DNA from: Saccoglossus kowalevskii
Lineage: Eukaryota > Hemichordata > Enteropneusta > Harrimaniidae
Direction of reading: 5' to 3'
DNA length: 29,475 bases
Assembly (NCBI RefSeq): GCF_000003605.2
Contig: NW_003111878.1
Span: forward strand, 1 to 29,475
The translations under genes were made by a program, and so were the position numbers. Below, one piece after another: positions 1-10,218 of this stretch. The notes beneath the pieces were generated by a model. The model saw only the letters and a list, made by a program, of their open reading frames with translations, ran no database searches and was not told the origin of the DNA. Numbering within the stretch: position 1 is the first letter of the stretch; each line of letters starts with the position of its first letter.

Positions 1-9
1 AGTTCATCA

Positions 10-721
10 ATCTATAACCACACTGGACTCAAGTCATTCTTTATAGCTGCACTAGACTCCAGTCATTCTCTATAGCTATACCAGACTCCAGTCAATCTCA
101 ATAACACACAAGACTCCAGGCGTTCTCTATAGCTACACTAGATTCCAGTCAATCTTTATAGCTACACTGGACTCCAGTCATTCTTTATAGCTACACTAGA
201 TTTCAGTCAATCTCTATAGCTACACTGGACTCAAGTCATTCTTTATAGCTGCACTGGACTCCAGTCATTCTCTATAGCTACACGAGATTCCAGTCAATAT
301 CTATAAACACACTGGACTCAAGTCATTCTTTATAGCTACACTAGATTCCAGTCAATCTCTATAGCTACACTGGACTCCAGTCATTCTCCATAGCTGCATT
401 AGAATCCTGTCATTCTCTAAAGCTGCATTAGAATCCTGTCATTCTCTATAGCTACACTAGACTCCAGCCAATCTCTATAGCTACACTAGACTCCAGTCAA
501 TCTCTATAGCTACACTGGACTCCAGTCATTCTCAATAGCTGCACTAGACTCCAGTCTTTCTCTATAGCTACACTGGACTCCAGTCAATATCTATAACCAC
601 ACTGGACTCAAGTAATTCTTTATAGCTGCACTAGACTCCAGTCATTCTCTATAGCTATACCAGACTCCAGTCAATCTCTATAACATACTGGACTCCAGTC
701 ATTCTCCATAGCTGCACTAGA
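10..721. repeat. Block copied 14 kb downstream (copy 1)
   Basis: These 712 bases match 14011-14722 at a constant offset of 14,001. Rare shared variants support it: AATCTCAATAAC at 95, AATCTTTATAGC at about 150, CTATAAACACAC at about 300, CTCTAAAGCTGC at about 415 and CAGTCTTTCTC at about 553. I saw no mismatch in the stretches compared. The match ends at 722, where ACTCC here corresponds to AATCC in the copy. A second, slightly less similar relative is at 9.67-10.39 kb. Confidence 0.85.
501..529. repeat. Reference monomer, type A (29 bp)
   Basis: This copy matches the consensus I derived by eye at every position and can serve as the phase reference. It contains CTATAG and TAGCTA, two overlapping 6-bp palindromes, followed by ACTGGA-C-TCCAGT, a 6-bp-arm dyad around a single central C. 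TAG stops occur in it on both strands. Type A copies are spread through the whole window, usually followed by a type with CCATAGCTGC. Confidence 0.95.
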
Positions 722-760
722 CTCCAGTCATTCTCTATAGCTACACTGGACTCCAGTCAT

Positions 761-788
761 TCTCCATAGCTACACTAGACAAGGTCAT
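761..788. repeat. 28-bp monomer variant I (AGACAAGGTCAT)
   Basis: In this variant AGACTCCAGTCAT is replaced by AGACAAGGTCAT, one base shorter. It is an excellent landmark because AAGG is otherwise rare. I find AAGG of this type at 781, 1214, 2286, 2719, 4514, 5120, 7813, 10532, 10965, 12382, 17188 and 18692. The spacings (433 within three pairs; 1505; 2693; 4569; 1504) reveal the block duplications annotated separately. It is not seen after 18.7 kb. Confidence 0.9.
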
Positions 789-962
789 TCTCTATAGCTA
801 CACTAGAATCCTGTCATTCTCCATAGCTGCACTGGAATTCTGTCATTCTCTATTGCTACACGAGACTCCAGTCAATATCTATAATCACACTGGACTCCAG
901 TCATTATTTATAGCTGCACTAGACTCCAGTCATTCTCTATAGCTATACCAGACTCCTGTCAA

Positions 963-990
963 TCTCTATAACACACAAGACTCCAGGCGT
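963..990. repeat. 28-bp monomer variant H (AGGCGTT)
   Basis: This variant reads TATAACACACAAGACTCC and then AGGCGT: one base shorter than the standard monomer, with the core TATAGCTAC replaced by TATAACAC. The AGGCGTT end contributes one of the few CpG sites in the array. It recurs many times in both domains, for example near 5305, 8000, 13850, 22880 and 25350. Each copy shifts the 29-bp register by one. Confidence 0.88.
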
Positions 991-1048
991 TCTCTATAGC
1001 TACACTAGATTCCAGTCAATCTCTATAGCTACACTGGACTCCAGTCAT

Positions 1049-1077
1049 TCTCCATAGCTGCACTAGAATCCTGTCAT
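1049..1077. repeat. Monomer subtype B (29 bp)
   Basis: Subtype B differs from type A at linked positions: C at 5, G at 12, A at 17, A at 20 and T at 24, giving CCATAGCTGCACTAGAATCC and then TGTCAT. It is one of the commonest types in every part of the array. The changes at 17, 20 and 24 destroy the dyad seen in type A and are not compensating, so the dyad is not maintained by pairing selection across subtypes. Confidence 0.9.
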
Positions 1078-1308
1078 TCTCCATAGCTGCACTGGACTCC
1101 AGTCAATATCTATAACCACACTGGACTCAAGTAATTCTTTATAGCTGCACTAGACTCCAGTCATTCTCTATAGCTACACTGGACTCCAGTCATTCTCCAT
1201 AGCTACACTAGACAAGGTCATTCTCTATAGCTACACTAGAATCCTGTCATTCTCCATAGCTGCACTGGAATCCTGTCATTCTCTATTGCTACACGAGACT
1301 CCAGTCAA

Positions 1309-1337
1309 TATCTATAACCACACTGGACTCAAGTCAT
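1309..1337. repeat. Monomer subtype C (TATAACCACAC)
   Basis: Subtype C begins TATCTATAACCACACTGG and has CTCAAGTCAT in place of CTCCAGTCAT. The core TATAGCT is altered to TATAACC. It nearly always follows a copy ending CAGTCAA and precedes a D-type or E-type monomer, so it is a fixed member of the 145-bp higher-order unit and of many longer blocks. Confidence 0.9.
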
Positions 1338-1366
1338 TCTTTATAGCTGCACTAGACTCCAGTCAT
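1338..1366. repeat. Monomer subtype D (TTTATAGCTGC)
   Basis: Subtype D has TCTTTATAGCTGCACTAG in its left half and the normal ACTCCAGTCAT end. It follows subtype C directly here and at dozens of other places, showing that the C-D dimer was amplified as a unit. Confidence 0.88.
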
Positions 1367-1378
1367 TCTCTATAGCTA

Positions 1379-1640
1379 CACGAGATTCCAGTCAATATCT
1401 ATAACCACACTGGACTCAAGTCATTCTTTATAGCTACACTAGATTTCAGTCAATCTCTATAGCTACACTGGACTCAAGTCATTCTTTATAGCTGCACTAG
1501 ACTCCAGTCATTCTCTATAGCTACACGAGATTCCAGTCAATATCTATAACCACACTGGACTCAAGTCATTCTTTATAGCTACACTAGATTCCAGTCAATC
1601 TCTATAGCTACACTGGACTCCAGTCATTCTCCATAGCTCC
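1379..1640. repeat. 145-bp five-monomer unit, doublet
   Basis: CACGAGATTCC recurs with exactly 145-bp spacing (CGAG at 1381 and 1526). The five monomers in order are distinguished by CACGAGATTCCAG, TATAACCACACTGG, TTTATAGCTACACTAG, TATAGCTACACTGGACTCAA and TTTATAGCTGCACTAG. The same doublet is at 2886/3031, 3813/3958 and 6708/6853, and a triplet is near 11.1-11.5 kb. Confidence 0.85.
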
Positions 1641-2212
1641 ACTAGAATCTTGTCATTCTCTATAGCTACAAAAGACTCCTGTCAATATCTATAACCACAC
1701 TGGACTCAAGTCATTCTTTATAGCTGCACTAGACTCCAGTCATTCTCTATAGCTACACGAGATTCCAGTCAATATCTATAACCACACTGGACTCAAGTCA
1801 TTCTTTATAGCTACACTAGATTCCAGTCAATCTCCATAGCTGCACTAGAATCCTGTCATTCTCTACAGTTGCATTAGAATCCTGTCATTCTCTATAGCTA
1901 CACTAGATTCCAGTCAATCTCTATAGCTACACTGGACTCTAGTCATTCTCCATAGCCGCACTAGAATCCTGTCATTCTCCATAGCTGCACTGGAATTCTG
2001 TCATTCTCTATGCTACACGAGACTCCAGTCAATATCTATAATCACACTGGACTCCAGTCATTATTTATAGCTGCACTAGACTCCAGTCATTCTCCATAGC
2101 TGCACTAGAAATCATGTCATTCTCCATAGCTGCACTGGAATCCTGTCATTCTCTATAGCTACACGAGACTCCAGTCAATATCTATAACCACACTGGACTC
2201 AAGTCATTCTTT

Positions 2213-3481
2213 ATAGCTGCACTAGACTCCAGTCATTCTCTATAGCTACACTGGACTCCAGTCATTCTCCATAGCTACACTAGACAAGGTCATTCTCTAT
2301 AGCTACACTAGAATCCTGTCATTCTCCATAGCTGCACTGGAATTCTGTCATTCTCTATTGCTACACGAGACTCCAGTCAATATCTATAATCACACTGGAC
2401 TCCAGTCATTATTTATAGCTGCACTAGACTCCAGTCATTCTCTATAGCTATACCAGACTCCTGTCAATCTCTATAACACACAAGACTCCAGGCGTTCTCT
2501 ATAGCTACACTAGATTCCAGTCAATCTCTATAGCTACACTGGACTCCAGTCATTCTCCATAGCTGCACTAGAATCCTGTCATTCTCCATAGCTGCACTGG
2601 ACTCCAGTCAATATCTATAACCACACTGGACTCAAGTAATTCTTTATAGCTGCACTAGACTCCAGTCATTCTCTATAGCTACACTGGACTCCAGTCATTC
2701 TCCATAGCTACACTAGACAAGGTCATTCTCTATAGCTACACTAGAATCCTGTCATTCTCCATAGCTGCACTGGAATCCTGTCATTCTCTATTGCTACACG
2801 AGACTCCAGTCAATATCTATAACCACACTGGACTCAAGTCATTCTTTATAGCTGCACTAGACTCCAGTCATTCTCTATAGCTACACGAGATTCCAGTCAA
2901 TATCTATAACCACACTGGACTCAAGTCATTCTTTATAGCTACACTAGATTTCAGTCAATCTCTATAGCTACACTGGACTCAAGTCATTCTTTATAGCTGC
3001 ACTAGACTCCAGTCATTCTCTATAGCTACACGAGATTCCAGTCAATATCTATAACCACACTGGACTCAAGTCATTCTTTATAGCTACACTAGATTCCAGT
3101 CAATCTCTATAGCTACACTGGACTCCAGTCATTCTCCATAGCTCCACTAGAATCTTGTCATTCTCTATAGCTACAAAAGACTCCTGTCAATATCTATAAC
3201 CACACTGGACTCAAGTCATTCTTTATAGCTGCACTAGACTCCAGTCATTCTCTATAGCTACACGAGATTCCAGTCAATATCTATAACCACACTGGACTCA
3301 AGTCATTCTTTATAGCTACACTAGATTCCAGTCAATCTCCATAGCTGCACTAGAATCCTGTCATTCTCTACAGTTGCATTAGAATCCTGTCATTCTCTAT
3401 AGCTACACTAGATTCCAGTCAATCTCTATAGCTACACTGGACTCTAGTCATTCTCCATAGCCGCACTAGAATCCTGTCATT
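2213..3481. repeat. 1.27-kb block, copy 2 (offset 1505)
   Basis: This is the second copy of 708-1976. Between the two copies lie about 236 bases (1977-2212) that contain two single-base length changes absent elsewhere: CTCTATGCTAC at about 2007 lacks a T, and CTAGAAATCATG at about 2106 has an extra A. After 3481 the copy continues into TTTAAATAGC, a rare variant shared with about 6376. Confidence 0.88.
2881..3145. repeat. 145-bp five-monomer unit, doublet
   Basis: CGAG of CACGAGATTCC is at 2886 and 3031, exactly 145 apart. This doublet is the copy of the 1379 doublet carried along by the 1505-bp block duplication, so it is not an independent expansion. Confidence 0.83.
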
Positions 3482-3807
3482 TTAAATAGCTGCATTAGAA
3501 TCCTGTCATTCTCTATAGCTACACTAGATGCCAGTCATTCTCTATAGCTACACTGGACTCCAGTCATTCTCAATAGCTGCATTAGATTCCAGGCATTCTC
3601 TATAACACACTAGACTCCAGGCGTTCTCTATAGCTACACTAGATTCCAGTCATTCTCTATAGCTACACTGGACTCCGGTCATTCTCCATAGCTGCACTAG
3701 AATCCTTTCATTCTCTATAGCTACACGAGACTCCAGTCAATATCTATAACCACACTGGACTCAAGTCATTCTTTATAGCTGCACTAGACTCCAGTCATTC
3801 TCTATAG

Positions 3808-4065
3808 CTACACGAGATTCCAGTCAATATCTATAACCACACTGGACTCAAGTCATTCTTTATAGCTACACTAGATTTCAGTCAATCTCTATAGCTACAC
3901 TGGACTCAAGTCATTCTTTATAGCTGCACTAGACTCCAGTCATTCTCTATAGCTACACGAGATTCCAGTCAATATCTATAACCACACTGGACTCAAGTCA
4001 TTCTTTATAGCTACACTAGATTCCAGTCAATCTCTATAGCTACACTGGACTCCAGTCATTCTCCA
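3808..4065. repeat. 145-bp five-monomer unit, doublet
   Basis: CGAG of CACGAGATTCC is at 3813 and 3958. The doublet lies inside the 2.6-kb block and has its counterpart at 6708/6853. Confidence 0.83.
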
Positions 4066-4354
4066 TAGCTGCATTAGAATCCTGTCATTCTCTATAGCTA
4101 CACTAGACTCCAGTCAATCTCTATAGCTACACTAGACTCCAGTCAATCTCTATAGCTACACTGGACTCCAGTCATTCTCAATAGCTGTACTAGACTCCAG
4201 TCTTTCTCTATAGCTACACTGGACTCCAGTCAATATCTATAACCACACTGGACTCAAGTAATTCTTTATAGCTGCACTAGACTCCAGTCATTCTCTATAG
4301 CTATACCAGACTCCAGTCAATCTCTATAACATACTGGACTCCAGTCATTCTCCA

Positions 4355-4570
4355 TAGCTGCACTAGAATCCTGTCATTCTCTATAGCTACACGAGACTCC
4401 AGTCAATATCTATAACCACACTGGACTCAAGTCATTCTTTATAGCTGCACTAGACTCCAGTCATTCTCTATAGCTACACTGGACTCCAGTCATTCTCCAT
4501 AGCTACACTAGACAAGGTCATTCTCTATAGCTACACTAGAATCCTGTCATTCTCCATAGCTGCACTGGAA
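4355..4570. repeat. 202-bp segment missing from the partner block
   Basis: Copy 1 here holds seven monomers, one of them the 28-bp AAGG variant at 4514, that copy 2 lacks near 7258. The flanks meet in near-identical CATAGCTGCACT sequence: copy 1 goes through CACTAGAATCC first and CACTGGAATCC later, while copy 2 has only CACTGGAATCC. Seven monomers minus one base equals 202, an in-register deletion (or a gain here). The exact edges are ambiguous by up to one monomer. Confidence 0.8.
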
Positions 4571-5690
4571 TCCTGTCATTCTCTATTGCTACACGAGACT
4601 CCAGTCAATATCTATAATCACACTGGACTCAAGTCATTATTTATAGCTGCACTAGACTCCAGTCATTCTCTATAGCTATACCAGACTCCAGTCAATCTCT
4701 ATAACACACAAGACTTCAGGCGTTCTCTATAGCTAAACTAGATTCCAGTCAATCTCTATAGCTACACTGGATTCCAGTCATTCTCCATAGCTGCACTAGA
4801 ATCCTGTCATTCTCCATAGCTGCACTGGACTCCAGTCAATATCTATAACCACACTGGACTCAAGTAATTCTTTATAGCTGCACTAGACTCCAGTCATTCT
4901 CTATAGCTATACCAGACTCCAGTCAATCTCTATAACATACTGGACTCCAGTCATTCGCCATAGCTGCACTAGAATCCTGTCATTCTCTATAGCTACACGA
5001 GACTCCAGTCAATATCTATAACCACACTGGACTCAAGTCATTCTTTATAGCTGCACTAGACTCCAGTCATTCTCTATAGCTACACTGGACTCCAGTCATT
5101 CTCCATAGCTACACTAGACAAGGTCATTCTCTATAGCTACACTAGAATCCTGTCATTCTCCATAGCTGCACTGGAATCCTGTCATTCTCTATTGCTACAC
5201 GAGACTCCAGTCAATATCTACAATCACACTGGACTCAAGTCATTCTTTATTGCTGCACTAGACTCCAGTCATTCTCTATAGCTATACCAGACTCCAGTCA
5301 ATCTCTATAACACACAAGACTCCAGGCGTTCTCTATAGCTACACTAGATTCCAGTCAATCTCTATAGCTACACTGGACTCCAGTCATTCTCCATAGCTGC
5401 ACTAGAATCCTGTCATTCTCCATAGCTGCACTGGAATCCTGTCATTCTCTATAGCTACACGAGACTCCAGTCAATATCTATAACCACACTGGACTCAAGT
5501 CATTCTTTATAGCTGCACTAGACTCCAGTCATTCTCTATAGCTATACCAGACTCCAGTCAATCTCAATAACACACAAGACTCCAGGCGTTCTCTATAGCT
5601 ACACTAGATTCCAGTCAATCTCTATAGCTACACTGGACTCCAGTCATTCTTTATAGCTACACTAGATTTCAGTCAATCTCTATAGCTACA

Positions 5691-5988
5691 CTAGTCTCCT
5701 GTCATTCCATATAGCTATAAACGACTCCATTCATTCTCTATAGCTATACCAGACTCCAGTCAGTCAATCTCTATAACACACAAGACTCCAGGCGTTCTCT
5801 ATAGCTACACTAGATTCCAGTCAATCTCTATAGCTACACTGGACTCCAGTCATTCTCCATAGCAGCACTAGAATCCTGTCATTCTATATAGCTACTCTAG
5901 AATCCTGTAATTCTCTATAGCTACACTAGATTCTAGTCAATCTGTATAGCTATACTAGAATCATGTCATTCTCTATACCTATACTAGA
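5691..5988. repeat. Divergent island between two 2.6-kb copies
   Basis: These 298 bases are not in the partner block and hold several monomers unlike their neighbours: CTAGTCTCCTGTCATTCC, ATATAGCTATAAACGACTCC, CCAGTCAGTCAATC (a 4-base AGTC duplication near 5757-5764), CATAGCAGCACTAG, then TATATAGCTACTCTAG at 5884 and CTGTATAGCTATACTAG at about 5942. The last two, in this order, are the J-K arrangement typical of the array beyond 17.7 kb. It is still 29-bp satellite throughout. Confidence 0.82.
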
Positions 5989-6702
5989 CTCCAGTCAATC
6001 TCTATAGCTACGCTGGACTCCAGTCATTCTCCATAGCTCCACTAGAATCTTGTCATTCTCTATAGCTACAAAAGACTCCTGTCAATATCTATAACCACAC
6101 TGGACTCAAGTCATTCTTTATAGCTGCACTAGACTCCAGTCATTCTCTATAGCTACACGAGATTCCAGTCAATATCTATAACCACACTGGACTCAAGTCA
6201 TTCTTTATAGCTACACTAGATTCCAGTCAATCTCCATAGCTGCACTAGAATCCTGTCATTCTCTACAGTTGCATTAGAATCCTGTCATTCTCTATAGCTA
6301 CACTAGATTCCAGTCAATCTCTATAGCTACACTGGACTCTAGTCATTCTCCATAGCCGCACTAGAATCCTGTCATTTTAAATAGCTGCATTAGAATCCTG
6401 TCATTCTCTATAGCTACACTAGATTCCAGTCATTCTCTATAGCTACACTGGACTCCAGTCATTCTCAATAGCTGCATTAGATTCCAGGCATTCTCTATAA
6501 CACACTAGACTCCAGGCGTTCTCTATAGCTACACTAGATTCCAGTCATTCTCTATAGCTACACTGGACTCCGGTCATTCTCCATAGCTGCACTAGAATCC
6601 TTTCATTCTCTATAGCTACACGAGACTCCAGTCAATATCTATAACCACACTGGACTCAAGTCATTCTTTATAGCTACACTAGACTCCAGTCATTCTCTAT
6701 AG

Positions 6703-6962
6703 CTACACGAGATTCCAGTCAATATCTATAACCACACTGGACTCAAGTCATTCTTTATAGCTACACTAGATTTCAGTCAATCTCTATAGCTACACTGGAC
6801 TCAAGTCATTCTTTATAGCTGCACTAGACTCCAGTCATTCTCTATAGCTACACGAGATTCCAGTCAATATCTATAACCACACTGGACTCAAGTCATTCTT
6901 TATAGCTACACTAGATTCCAGTCAATCTCTATAGCTACACTGGACTCCAGTCATTCTCCATA
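6703..6962. repeat. 145-bp five-monomer unit, doublet
   Basis: CGAG of CACGAGATTCC is at 6708 and 6853. This is the copy of the 3808 doublet within the 5989-8383 block; one upstream D-type monomer reads TTTATAGCTACACTAG here instead of TTTATAGCTGCACTAG. Confidence 0.83.
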
Positions 6963-7186
6963 GCTGCATTAGAATCCTGTCATTCTCTATAGCTACACTA
7001 GACTCCAGTCAATCTCTATAGCTACACTAGACTCCAGTCAATCTCTATAGCTACACTGGACTCCAGTCATTCTCAATAGCTGCACTAGACTCCAGTATTT
7101 CTCTATAGCTACACTGGACTCCAGTCAATATCTATAACCACACTGGACTCAAGTAATTCTTTATAGCTGCACTAGACTCCAGTCAT

Positions 7187-7215
7187 TCTCTATAGCTATA
7201 CCAGACTCCAGTCAA
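7187..7215. repeat. Monomer subtype G (TATAGCTATACCAG)
   Basis: Subtype G has TATAGCTATACCAGACTCC. The changed base extends the core to TATAGCTATA, a perfect 10-bp palindrome. It usually sits between a D monomer and a 28-bp variant with ATAACACACAAG or ATAACATACTGG, forming a conserved trimer that is copied throughout the window. Confidence 0.87.
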
Positions 7216-7939
7216 TCTCTATAACATACTGGACTCCAGTCATTCTCCATAGCTGCACTGGAATCCTGTCATTCTCTATTGCTACACGAGACTCCAGTCA
7301 ATATCTATAATCACACTGGACTCAAGTCATTATTTATAGCTACACTAGACTCCAGTCATTCTCTATAGCTATACCAGACTCCAGTCAATCTCTATAACAC
7401 ACAAGACTTCAGGCGTTCTCTATAGCTAAACTAGATTCCAGTCAATCTCTATAGCTACACTGGACTCCAGTCATTCTCCGTAGCTGCACTAGAATCCTGT
7501 CATTCTCCATAGCTGCACTGGACTCCAGTCAATATCTATAACCACACTGGACTCAAGTAATTCTTTATAGCTGCACTAGACTCCAGTCATTCTCTATAGC
7601 TATACCAGACTCCAGTCAATCTCTATAACATACTGGACTCCAGTCATTCGCCATAGCTGCACTAGAATCCTGTCATTCTCTATAGCTACACGAGACTCCA
7701 GTCAATATCTATAACCACACTGGACTCAAGTCATTCTTTATAGCTGCACTAGACTCCAGTCATTCTCTATAGCTACACTGGACTCCAGTCATTCTCCATA
7801 GCTACACTAGACAAGGTCATTCTCTATTGCTACACTAGAATCCTGTCATTCTCCATAGCTGCACTGGAATCCTGTCATTCTCTATTGCTACACGAGACTC
7901 CAGTCAATATCTACAATCACACTGGACTCAAGTCATTCT

Positions 7940-8713
7940 TTATTGCTGCACTAGACTCCAGTCATTCTCTATAGCTATACCAGACTCCAGTCAATCTCTA
8001 TAACACACAAGACTCCAGGCGTTCTCTATAGCTACACTAGATTCCAGTCAATCTCTATAGCTACACTGGACTCCAGTCATTCTCCATAGCTGCACTAGAA
8101 TCCTGTCATTCTCCATAGCTGCACTGGAATCCTGTCATTCTCTATAGCTACACGAGACTCCAGTCAATATCTATAACCACACTGGACTCAAGTCATTCTT
8201 TATAGCTGCACTAGACTCCAGTCATTCTCTATAGCTATACCAGACTCCAGTCAATCTCAATAACACACAATACTCCAGGCGTTCTCTATAGCTACACTAG
8301 ATTCCAGTCAATCTCTATAGCTACACTGGACTCCAGTCATTCTTTATAGCTACACTAGATTTCAGTCAATCTCTATAGCTACACTGGACTCAAGTCATTC
8401 TTTATAGCTGCACTGGATTCCAGTCATTCTCTATAGCTACACGAGATTCCAGTCAATATCTATAACCACACTGGACTCAAGTCATTCTTTATAGCTACAC
8501 TAGATTCCAGTCAATCTCTATAGCTACACTGGACTCCAGTCATTCTCCATAGCTGCATTAGAATCCTGTCATTCTCTAAAGCTGCATTAGAATCCTGTCA
8601 TTCTCTATAGCTACACTAGACTCCAGCCAATCTCTATAGCTACACTAGACTCCAGTCAATCTCTATAGCTACACTGGACTCCAGTCATTCTCAATAGCTG
8701 CACTAGACTCCAG
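7940..8713. repeat. 0.77-kb block, copy 1 (offset 1505)
   Basis: This block pairs with 9445-10218. CTCAATAAC is at 8256 and 9761, and the uncommon CACTGGATTCCAG (about 8411 and 9916) and CTCTAAAGCTGC (about 8576 and 10081) also match at offset 1505. The match ends where CAGTCATTCTC here corresponds to CAGTCTTTCTC in copy 2. Confidence 0.84.
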
Positions 8714-8794
8714 TCATTCTCTATAGCTACACGAGATTCCAGTCAATATCTATAACCACAATGGACTCAAGTCATTCTCCATAGCTGAACGAGA

Positions 8795-8960
8795 ATACTG
8801 CCATTCTATATAGCTACTCTAGAATCCTGTCATTCTCTATAGCTACACAAGACTCCAGTCAATCTCTATAACAACACTGGACTCAGGTCATTCTCTATAG
8901 CTGCACTATAATCCAGTCAATATCTATAACCACACTGGACTCAAGTCATTTTTTATAGCT
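8795..8960. repeat. ACAACACTGGACTCAGG module, copy 1 of 6
   Basis: This is a conserved run of monomers: TATATAGCTACTCTAG, then CACAAGACTCC, then ATAACAACACTGGACTCAGG, then a TATAACCACACTGG monomer and a T-rich monomer with TCATTTTTTATAGC. CTCAGG occurs at 8882, 15100, 20457, 22108, 23062 and 27230. This copy has ACGAGAATACTGCC and GCACTATAATCC as private changes. Confidence 0.82.
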
Positions 8961-9444
8961 GCACTAGACTCCAGTCATTCTATATAGCTATACCAGACTC
9001 CAGTCAATCTCTATAAAACACAAGACTCCAGGCGTTCTCTATAGCTACACTAGATTCCAGTCAATCTCTATAGCTACACTGGACTCCAGTCATTCTCCAT
9101 AGCTGCACTAGAATCCTGTCATTCTCTATAGCTGCATTAGAATCCTGTCATTCTCTATAGCTACACTAGATTCCAGTCATTTTCTATAGCTACACTGGAC
9201 TCCAGTCATTCTCCATAGCTGCATTAGAATCCTGTCATTCTCTATAGCTACACGAGACTCCAGTCAATATCTATAACCACACTGGACTCCAGGCGTTCTC
9301 TATAGCTACACTAGACTTCTGTCAATCTCTATAGCTACATTGGACTCCAGTCATTCTCCATAGCTACACTAGAATTCTGTCATTCTATATAGCTACACTA
9401 GACTACAGTCAATATCTATAACCACACTGAACTCAAGTCATTAT

Positions 9445-10218
9445 TTATAGCTGCACTAGACTCCAGTCATTCTCTATAGCTATACCAGACTCCAGTCAAT
9501 CTCTATAACACACAAGACTCCAGGCGTTCTCTATAGCTACACTAGATTCCAGTCAATCTCTATAGCTACACTGGACTCCAGTCATTCTCCATAGCTGCAC
9601 TAGAATCCTGTCATTCTCCATAGCTGCACTGGAATCCTGTCATTCTCTATAGCTACACGAGACTCCAGTCAATATCTATAACCACACTGGACTCAAGTCA
9701 TTCTTTATAGCTGCACTAGACTCCAGTCATTCTCTATAGCTATACCAGACTCCAGTCAATCTCAATAACACACAAGACTCCAGGCGTTCTCTATAGCTAC
9801 ACTAGATTCCAGTCAATCTCTATAGCTACACTGGACTCCAGTCATTCTTTATAGCTACACTAGATTTCAGTCAATCTCTATAGCTACACTGGACTCAAGT
9901 CATTCTTTATAGCTGCACTGGATTCCAGTCATTCTCTATAGCTACACGAGATTCCAGTCAATATCTATAACCACACTGGACTCAAGTCATTCTTTATAGC
10001 TACACTAGATACCAGTCAATCTCTATAGCTACACTGGACTCCAGTCATTCTCCATAGCTGCATTAGAATCCTGTCATTCTCTAAAGCTGCATTAGAATCC
10101 TGTCATTCTCTATAGCTACACTAGACTCCAGCCAATCTCTATAGCTACACTAGACTCCAGTCAATCTCTATAGCTACACTGGACTCCAGTCATTCTCAAT
10201 AGCTGCACTAGACTCCAG
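9445..10218. repeat. 0.77-kb block, copy 2; also related to 13.8-14.9 kb
   Basis: This is the partner of 7940-8713. The wider stretch 9448-10525 also matches 13785-14862 at offset 4337 with few differences, for example GATACCAG near 10008 and CTACAGTGG near 10233, which are private to this copy. The same sequence family therefore appears at least four times (start of window, 8.2, 9.7 and 14.1 kb). Confidence 0.82.

Larger units (their letters stand above)
708..1976. repeat. 1.27-kb block, copy 1 (offset 1505)
   Basis: This block recurs at 2213-3481. The AAGG landmarks 781 and 1214 pair with 2286 and 2719, the CTCCACTAGAATCTTG monomer near 1636 pairs with 3141, and GCCGCACTAG near 1955 pairs with 3460. 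The left edge is defined by CC at 706-707 against TT at 2211-2212; the right edge by C at 1977 against T at 3482. I saw no mismatch inside the stretches compared, which suggests a very recent event. A third, partial relative covers about 10.46-11.33 kb. Confidence 0.88.
3094..5690. repeat. 2.6-kb block, copy 1 (offset 2895 then 2693)
   Basis: This block recurs at 5989-8383. Shared landmarks are CTCCACTAGAATCTTG (3141 and 6036), TTTAAATAGC (3481 and 6376), ACTCCGGTC near 3675 and its partner near 6570, AGACTTCAGG (4711 and 7404), AAGG (5120 and 7813) and CTCAATAAC (5563 and 8256). The offset drops from 2895 to 2693 because copy 2 lacks 202 bases. I counted roughly ten single-base differences over about 2.4 kb of overlap. 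Confidence 0.87.
5989..8383. repeat. 2.6-kb block, copy 2, with 202-bp loss
   Basis: This is the second copy of 3094-5690. Its differences from copy 1 include AGATTCC for AGATGCC near 6410, CAGTATTTC for CAGTCTTTC at 7093, CCGTAGC for CCATAGC near 7478, and CAATACTCC for CAAGACTCC near 8270. The CAGTATTTC and CCGTAGC variants are shared with the 11.2-12.7 kb block, so that block is related to this copy rather than to copy 1. Confidence 0.86.

Noticed and set aside
5757-5764. AGTC duplication read as a target-site duplication of a mobile element.
   Set aside because: The two AGTC copies are adjacent with nothing between them, so it is a small slippage duplication or an empty site that cannot be proven.
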